NCBI GenBank assembly: GCA_900546215.1
Contig: URCD01000024.1
Location: 1 to 24,432 of the forward strand
DNA length: 24,432 nt
From: an uncultured Eubacteriales bacterium
Lineage (GTDB): Bacteria; Bacillota; Clostridia; Lachnospirales; Anaerotignaceae
Reading direction: 5' to 3'
The translations under genes were made by a program, and so were the position numbers. Shown in pieces: positions 20,179 through 24,432 of this stretch (position 1 is the first letter of the stretch; each line of letters opens with the position of its first letter). The notes beneath the pieces are model-generated. The model saw nothing but the letters and a program-made list of their open reading frames with translations. It searched no databases and was not told the origin of the DNA.

Positions 20179-21531
20179 ATGGGATATTTTCCATTTTTTG
20201 TTGATATACAGGACAAGCCCTGTCTTATTGTTGGAGGGGGTAAGGTAGCGTACAGAAAAATCAAAAAGCTTATTGAATACGGACCGTTGATAAAAGTAGT
20301 CTCTCCATATATATGCAGTGAAATAAAATCACTGAACTACGGCAATTTATTCATTGAGGCAAGAGCTTTTTGCGATGGTGATATTGAGAATAATCTGTTT
20401 GTTATAGCCGCCACCGATGACGAGGCTATTAACAGCAGAATTTCATTCCTCTGCAGCGAAAGGAATATTCTTGTTAATGTTGTTGACTCCAAAGAGGAAT
20501 GTGGGTTCCTTTTTCCTTCGCTTTATAAAAATGGCGAGCTGTCAATCGGCATATCTACAGGCGGGTCAAGCCCTAATCTGGCTGTATATTACAGAAACCT
20601 GCTTGAAACAAGCACTCCCGCATCAACAGGTGAAATACTTGATTTTCTGAATAAAATACGTCCTCTCGCAAAGGATAAAATCGCATCTGAGGATAAGCGC
20701 AGAAATTTCTTTAAGGAATGCTTAGATATTTGCATATCAACAGGCGGAGTAATGGAGGAAAAAGCGTTTAAGGAGCTTTTGAACAAATATTCCGGCAATG
20801 ATTATAAAAAGTCAGGCTTTGTACATATAGTCGGCGCAGGCTGTTCGGATATGGATTTAATAACGGTACGAGGATTAAATTTAGTTCAAAGTGCTGATGT
20901 CATTATATATGATGACCTCATAGCTGACGGTTTTTTAGACACAGCTAAGGAATCATGTGAAAAGATTTACGCTGGAAAGCGCGGCGGCAGCCATTATATG
21001 AAGCAGGAGGAAATATCTCAGCTGATTGTTGATAAAGCAAATGAAGGCAAAACCGTAGTAAGGCTTAAGGGAGGAGACCCCTTTGTATTTGGCCGCGGCG
21101 GCGAGGAGATTATGGCGCTTAAGGAAAACAATATTCCCTTTGACGAGGTACCGGGTATTACCTCTGCCATCGCTATACCTGCCGAAGCCGGAATACCTAT
21201 TACACACAGAGGAATGAGCCGCAGCTTCCATGTCATAACCGGTCATACTAAGGATGATTTAATTTCTGAGGATATGGAAAGCATAGCCAAGCTCACCGGA
21301 ACACTGGTATTTCTTATGGGACTGTCAAACCTTGAAAAGATATGCCAATCACTGATTAAATACGGAAAAGACGAAAGTACGCCGGCCGCTGTTATATCAG
21401 GAGGAAACTCTGAAAATAAAGTCACTGTACGCTCAACGCTTAAGGATATAGCGGCTAAATGCCGCTGTCAAGGCGTAAAATCCCCGGTTGTTATTGTAGT
21501 CGGCAAAGTCGCTGAACTGGAATTAAAATAG
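20179..21531 (+). CDS. cysG: Fused siroheme synthase (precorrin-2 dehydrogenase + uroporphyrinogen-III C-methyltransferase)
   Basis: The 450-residue protein joins two enzymes. The N-terminal part (about 1-205) is a Met8/SirC-like precorrin-2 dehydrogenase, perhaps also a ferrochelatase. It has CLIVGGGKVAYRKIKKL (15-31) as NAD-binding motif, FVIAATDDEAIN, LVNVVDSKEECGF with the likely catalytic Asp103, and SIGISTGGSSPNLA. The C-terminal part (about 213-450) is a SAM-dependent methyltransferase of the CobA/SUMT type. It has VHIVGAGCSDMDLITVRG (215-232), YDDLIADGFL, VRLKGGDPFVFGRGGEE (294-310), VPGITSAIAIPAEAGIPITH and FHVITGH. Together these convert uroporphyrinogen III to sirohydrochlorin and possibly siroheme. 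The domain order is that of CysG. ATG follows the upstream gene by 17 bp and GAAAGG precedes it; the two are probably one operon. Confidence 0.94.
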   Translation: MGYFPFFVDIQDKPCLIVGGGKVAYRKIKKLIEYGPLIKVVSPYICSEIKSLNYGNLFIEARAFCDGDIENNLFVIAATDDEAINSRISFLCSERNILVNVVDSKEECGFLFPSLYKNGELSIGISTGGSSPNLAVYYRNLLETSTPASTGEILDFLNKIRPLAKDKIASEDKRRNFFKECLDICISTGGVMEEKAFKELLNKYSGNDYKKSGFVHIVGAGCSDMDLITVRGLNLVQSADVIIYDDLIADGFLDTAKESCEKIYAGKRGGSHYMKQEEISQLIVDKANEGKTVVRLKGGDPFVFGRGGEEIMALKENNIPFDEVPGITSAIAIPAEAGIPITHRGMSRSFHVITGHTKDDLISEDMESIAKLTGTLVFLMGLSNLEKICQSLIKYGKDESTPAAVISGGNSENKVTVRSTLKDIAAKCRCQGVKSPVVIVVGKVAELELK

Positions 21532-21548
21532 TGCGGCAGTGCTGAAAT

Positions 21549-21587
21549 AAAATAAGCGGTTACAGATAATCTGTAACCGCTTATTTT
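21549..21587. terminator. Bidirectional terminator between cysG and the aldo/keto reductase gene
   Basis: A perfect 18-bp inverted repeat (21549-21566 / 21570-21587, 3-nt loop) has a core GCGGTTACAGA and A/T tracts on both sides. The reductase stop codon overlaps the right arm. Confidence 0.88.
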
Positions 21588-22615
21588 TATTTTGGTGAAA
21601 TCTCACCTGAAAGTATTTTTTTATAATCCTCATAGTTTTTCTCAAGCAGAGCCGGAGTATCAAGTCCATAGGGGCACTTTTCTCTGCACTGTCCACAGTG
21701 AAGACATTCCTCTATGAGCTTCATCTTTGCCTGCATTTCGGGCGTAAGCTGCGCTTGTGACGGTGCTCTTCTAATCATAAGTGACATTCTTGCGCAGTTG
21801 TTTATTTCTATTCCAGCCGGGCAAGGCATACAGTAACCACAGCCGCGGCAGAACTCACCGCAAAGCTCATTTCTGTCGTGGTCAATGACAGCCTTAAGTT
21901 CCTCTGTCATTGACGGAGGATTATCAATATAGGATATAAACTCGTCCAGTTCGCTTTCCCTCTGAATTCCCCAAATAGGAAGGACATTGTCAAACTGTGC
22001 CAAGTATGCGTATGCTGCGGCGGAATTATTGATAAGCCCTCCTGACAAGGCTTTCATTGCTATAAATCCCATATTTTTCTCTCTGCATTTTTTAACCAGC
22101 TCAAGCTCCTTTTCACTCGCAAGATAGGAGAAAGGGAACTGCAGGGTTTCGTAAAGTCCCGATTCAATCGCTTCCTCAGCAAGTGCAAGACGGTGGTTTG
22201 TAATCCCGATATGCCTGATTTTTCCCTGAGCTTTTGCCTCAAGCGCCGCCTCGTAAAGGCCTGTCCCGTCTCCCGGCTTTGGACAGAAGGAAGGATTATG
22301 AAACTGATATATATCAACATAATCTGTCCTAAGGCTTTTAAGGGTTTTGTCCAGGTCCTTCCAAAAGTCGTCCGCATTTAGCGCCGGCGTTTTTGTTGCT
22401 ATGTATACATTTTCCCTCATGCCGTCAAAGGCCTCTCCAAGCTTTAATTCGCTGTCTGTATATGAAATGGCTGTATCAAAAAATGTAAATCCTGCGTTAT
22501 AGGCTTTCCTGACAAGGCTTACTGCCTCATCCTGAGTTATTCTCTGAATAGGAAGAGCTCCAAAGCCGTTTTTATTTGTCGTAATGCCTGTCTTTCCAAG
22601 TGTAATCTGTTCCAT
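21587..22615 (-). CDS. Aldo/keto reductase with C-terminal ferredoxin-type Fe-S domain
   Basis: The 342-residue protein has an aldo/keto reductase barrel (about 1-235) followed by an iron-sulfur domain. The catalytic tetrad is visible: Asp47 in FFDTA, Tyr52 in ISYTDSE, Lys75 in TKT and His106 in YQFHNP. Two cysteine clusters follow: CGEFCRGCGYCMPCPAGI (252-269) plus Cys274, and CLHCGQCREKCPYGL (304-318), enough for two 4Fe-4S centres. This fusion is common in anaerobes. The substrate is unknown, and electrons could come from the clusters as well as NAD(P)H. The start ATG, one base after the nth stop, has GTGAGGA upstream and the family N-terminus MEQITLGKTG; a GTG four codons earlier is less likely. 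It is the last gene of its operon. Confidence 0.92.
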   Translation of the reverse strand: MEQITLGKTGITTNKNGFGALPIQRITQDEAVSLVRKAYNAGFTFFDTAISYTDSELKLGEAFDGMRENVYIATKTPALNADDFWKDLDKTLKSLRTDYVDIYQFHNPSFCPKPGDGTGLYEAALEAKAQGKIRHIGITNHRLALAEEAIESGLYETLQFPFSYLASEKELELVKKCREKNMGFIAMKALSGGLINNSAAAYAYLAQFDNVLPIWGIQRESELDEFISYIDNPPSMTEELKAVIDHDRNELCGEFCRGCGYCMPCPAGIEINNCARMSLMIRRAPSQAQLTPEMQAKMKLIEECLHCGQCREKCPYGLDTPALLEKNYEDYKKILSGEISPK

Positions 22616-22616
22616 T

Positions 22617-23264
22617 TTATTCCTCACCCTTCATTTCATTTTGCCTGTGGTCACATAAATCAGCCAAAAAGCATGCGTCGCATTTCGGTCTTCTTGCGAT
22701 ACATATTTTTCTGCCATGCGCTATAACCTGAGTGTTATAGGCAATCCAGTTTTTCTGCGGCAGCAGTTCCATAAGCTCAAACTCTATTTTTACAGGGTCC
22801 TGGCTGTTTGTAAAGCCAAGTAAATTAGAAATACGCCTTACATGGGTATCGACAACAATGCTCGGTATTCCATAAATATTTCCCCTAACCACGTTGGCGG
22901 TTTTCCTTCCGACTCCGGGAAGCTTAGTAAGCTTGTCAATATCGTCAGGCACCTCTCCACCGTACTCGCTTAAAAGCATCTGACAGCAGGCAATGATATT
23001 TTTTGCCTTATTATGATAAAATCCTGTTGAGCGGATATCCTGCTCCAGCTCTGACAAATCCGCTTCGGCAAAATCCTTGACAGACTGATATTTTTTAAAT
23101 AGATCCTTTGTCACCATGTTTACCCTGTCGTCAGTGCACTGGGCGCTTAAAATAGTTGATATTAGAAGCTGCCACGCATTTTCATGCGTAAGATAGCATT
23201 TCGTAGGGCCGTAATGTTCCTCTAGCCTGTCCAAAACCTCTATTACTCTCTCCCCAAGCTCCAT
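22617..23264 (-). CDS. nth: Endonuclease III, DNA glycosylase/AP lyase
   Basis: Nth removes oxidised pyrimidines from DNA and cuts at the abasic site (base excision repair). The 215-residue length is typical. The helix-hairpin-helix is LPGVGRKTANVV (115-126) with catalytic Lys121. Asp139 lies in VVDTHVRR. The C-terminal 4Fe-4S loop has the exact C-X6-C-X2-C-X5-C spacing (Cys188, 195, 198 and 204). The ATG at 23264 lies 7 nt after AAGGAG; the frame is open a further seven codons, but that stretch overlaps the previous gene and its ribosome binding site. It starts 4 nt after the radical SAM gene and is followed 1 nt later by the reductase gene. Confidence 0.97.
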   Translation of the reverse strand: MELGERVIEVLDRLEEHYGPTKCYLTHENAWQLLISTILSAQCTDDRVNMVTKDLFKKYQSVKDFAEADLSELEQDIRSTGFYHNKAKNIIACCQMLLSEYGGEVPDDIDKLTKLPGVGRKTANVVRGNIYGIPSIVVDTHVRRISNLLGFTNSQDPVKIEFELMELLPQKNWIAYNTQVIAHGRKICIARRPKCDACFLADLCDHRQNEMKGEE

Positions 23265-23268
23265 TATT

Positions 23269-24432
23269 TCACTCCTTCCAAACAATTGATACTTCTGCCT
23301 TATTTAATATTGTGTCTCTGAAATAGTAATTGAATAATAAGGCCGTTTTTCGTTTTTCTTTAGTATATACATCAATATCAAAAAACTCAATCCTGCACAT
23401 TCGCAAAAGCTGTTTTGCGCTGTATTCCATAAGCTTTGGCAAATACTTCTCCACGTTTTCCCTATTGGTATAAAAGTCTCTTTCAAATCCACGCTCATCA
23501 TTATCGCCCTGTCTTTTCAGGCTTTCAGGTATTGTTTTCATATTATCGCCAAGATAAATATCATATCTCAAAAGCTCCCTGATATTATCTAATACATGAC
23601 CTGTGGGAGAATACCCCTTAAAAAACTCATAAAGCCTCTCATAGAGCTCCATTTTACTGTGCGATATTTCATCATATCCGTTTTCTTCCCACCAAACAGA
23701 TAAATCCTCAAAAAAGCCAAAGGGATTCCCCATAATTTCCACGGCATATTTTACCGCCGTAAGCGCTTTGCCTGAGTTATAAAAGGTTTCAACCATTTCC
23801 TCAACGGCCTTTAGCCTAAGCATTTCATCAAAGGTCATTTCTCTTGTGTAAAGTACTTCGTAGGGGGCTTCATCGGCATAAACTATTCCATATTTTTCAG
23901 CGTCCATGCGCAATCCTGACCCCTTAAGCAGCTTAAGAAAGCCTAATTGAAGCTGTTGTGGTTCAAGGTTATAAACATCATTAAAGGATTTTTTGAACGA
24001 CTCATATCCCTCGTGAGGAAGTCCTGCAATCAAATCCAGATGCTGATGAATATTTCCTGCCTCTGCAACCTTTTTTACAACATCAGTTATTCCTCCAAAA
24101 GCTGCATTTCTTTTTATGGCGTCTATAGTCATCTCGTTGGTTGACTGTACACCTATTTCAAACTGGAAAAGGCCCCTTCTGGCGCCCTTAAGCATTTGAA
24201 TTGCCTCATCCTTAAGTATATCAGCAGTTATTTCCATATGAAAATTGGTGACTCCATTATCGTTGTCCATAATATATTTCCATATTGACATTGCATGCTC
24301 ATGGCTGCAGTTGAATGTCCTGTCGACGAATTTCACCTGCCTCACCCTGTTGTCCAAAAAAAACTTCAGGTCGCTTTTTACTCTATTTTCAGATAAAAAC
24401 CTTACTCCCTTCTCCACCGATGACAGGCAGTA
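23269..24432 (-). CDS. B12-binding-type radical SAM protein with DUF4080-like C-terminus (N-terminus cut by window edge)
   Basis: The frame is open from the window edge for 387 residues. The first two visible residues are Tyr-Cys followed by Leu-Ser-Ser. This fits the last cysteine of a radical SAM CxxxCxxC motif (typically CxYCxSS), so the rest of the cluster and any N-terminal B12-binding domain lie outside. Downstream is the radical SAM pattern VRQVKFVDRTFNCSHEHAM, then FHMEITADIL, then FQFEIGVQSTNEMT (strands of the barrel), then HLDLIAGLPHEGYESF. The C-terminal region (about 230-380) is the tail I associate with DUF4080. Substrate is not known. A GTG at 24417 is an internal codon, not a start. 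Operon with nth and the Fe-S reductase. Confidence 0.85.
   Translation of the reverse strand, partial: YCLSSVEKGVRFLSENRVKSDLKFFLDNRVRQVKFVDRTFNCSHEHAMSIWKYIMDNDNGVTNFHMEITADILKDEAIQMLKGARRGLFQFEIGVQSTNEMTIDAIKRNAAFGGITDVVKKVAEAGNIHQHLDLIAGLPHEGYESFKKSFNDVYNLEPQQLQLGFLKLLKGSGLRMDAEKYGIVYADEAPYEVLYTREMTFDEMLRLKAVEEMVETFYNSGKALTAVKYAVEIMGNPFGFFEDLSVWWEENGYDEISHSKMELYERLYEFFKGYSPTGHVLDNIRELLRYDIYLGDNMKTIPESLKRQGDNDERGFERDFYTNRENVEKYLPKLMEYSAKQLLRMCRIEFFDIDVYTKEKRKTALLFNYYFRDTILNKAEVSIVWKE

Overview
The window is chromosomal DNA from a low-GC, anaerobic, endospore-forming Firmicute, most likely class Clostridia. The evidence is sporulation/germination genes (spoIIP, a ytfI-ytfJ/gerW pair), an S-layer-homology protein, AGGAGG-type ribosome binding sites, frequent TTG/GTG starts, and oxygen-sensitive Fe-S and radical-SAM enzymes. 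Genus cannot be told from this stretch. I see no CRISPR array, transposase, phage gene, tRNA or rRNA.

Layout. (1) 1-4209, all minus: the 5' part of an SLH-domain protein, ftsH, a CmpB/DUF1113-type membrane protein and spoIIP. (2) 4381-5478, plus: ychF, convergent with a small lipoprotein gene across a shared terminator. (3) 10160-6129, minus: a six-gene operon from one promoter holding a small unknown protein, a Lit-like (DUF1461/TIGR01906) membrane protein, ytfI (DUF2953), ytfJ/gerW, an orphan CARF-plus-nuclease (Card1/Can2, DUF1887-like) protein and a membrane protein with a helical tail. (4) 12548-10286, minus: a DUF2089 regulator, a 3-TM protein, two half-length TSUP transporter proteins with a 4-nt overlap, then uppP. 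(5) 12725-14663, plus: a blaI-blaR1-type regulatory pair with two identical operators in its promoter. (6) 18765-14695, minus: ribD-ribE-ribBA-ribH plus a coupled HAD phosphatase, under an FMN riboswitch. (7) 19202-21531, plus: a lipoprotein substrate-binding protein and a fused siroheme synthase. (8) 24432-21587, minus: a radical SAM protein (cut by the window edge), nth, and an Fe-S aldo/keto reductase.

How parts work together. The riboflavin operon carries every committed step from GTP to riboflavin, and the HAD gene may supply the dephosphorylation step. FMN would shut it down through the riboswitch and its terminator hairpins. The blaI/blaR1 pair lacks a beta-lactamase neighbour and its sensor domain is not a penicillin-binding domain, so its signal is probably something else. 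Three convergent gene pairs share perfect inverted-repeat terminators that contain the stop codon of at least one partner.

The most unusual feature is the CARF-nuclease gene. Proteins of this architecture are normally effectors of type III CRISPR, yet here one sits inside a sporulation/envelope operon with no CRISPR locus in view. Other points worth a look are the HAD phosphatase, the Lit-like protein, the split TSUP transporter, the tandem BlaI operators and the duplicated sensor repeats in the BlaR1-like protein.
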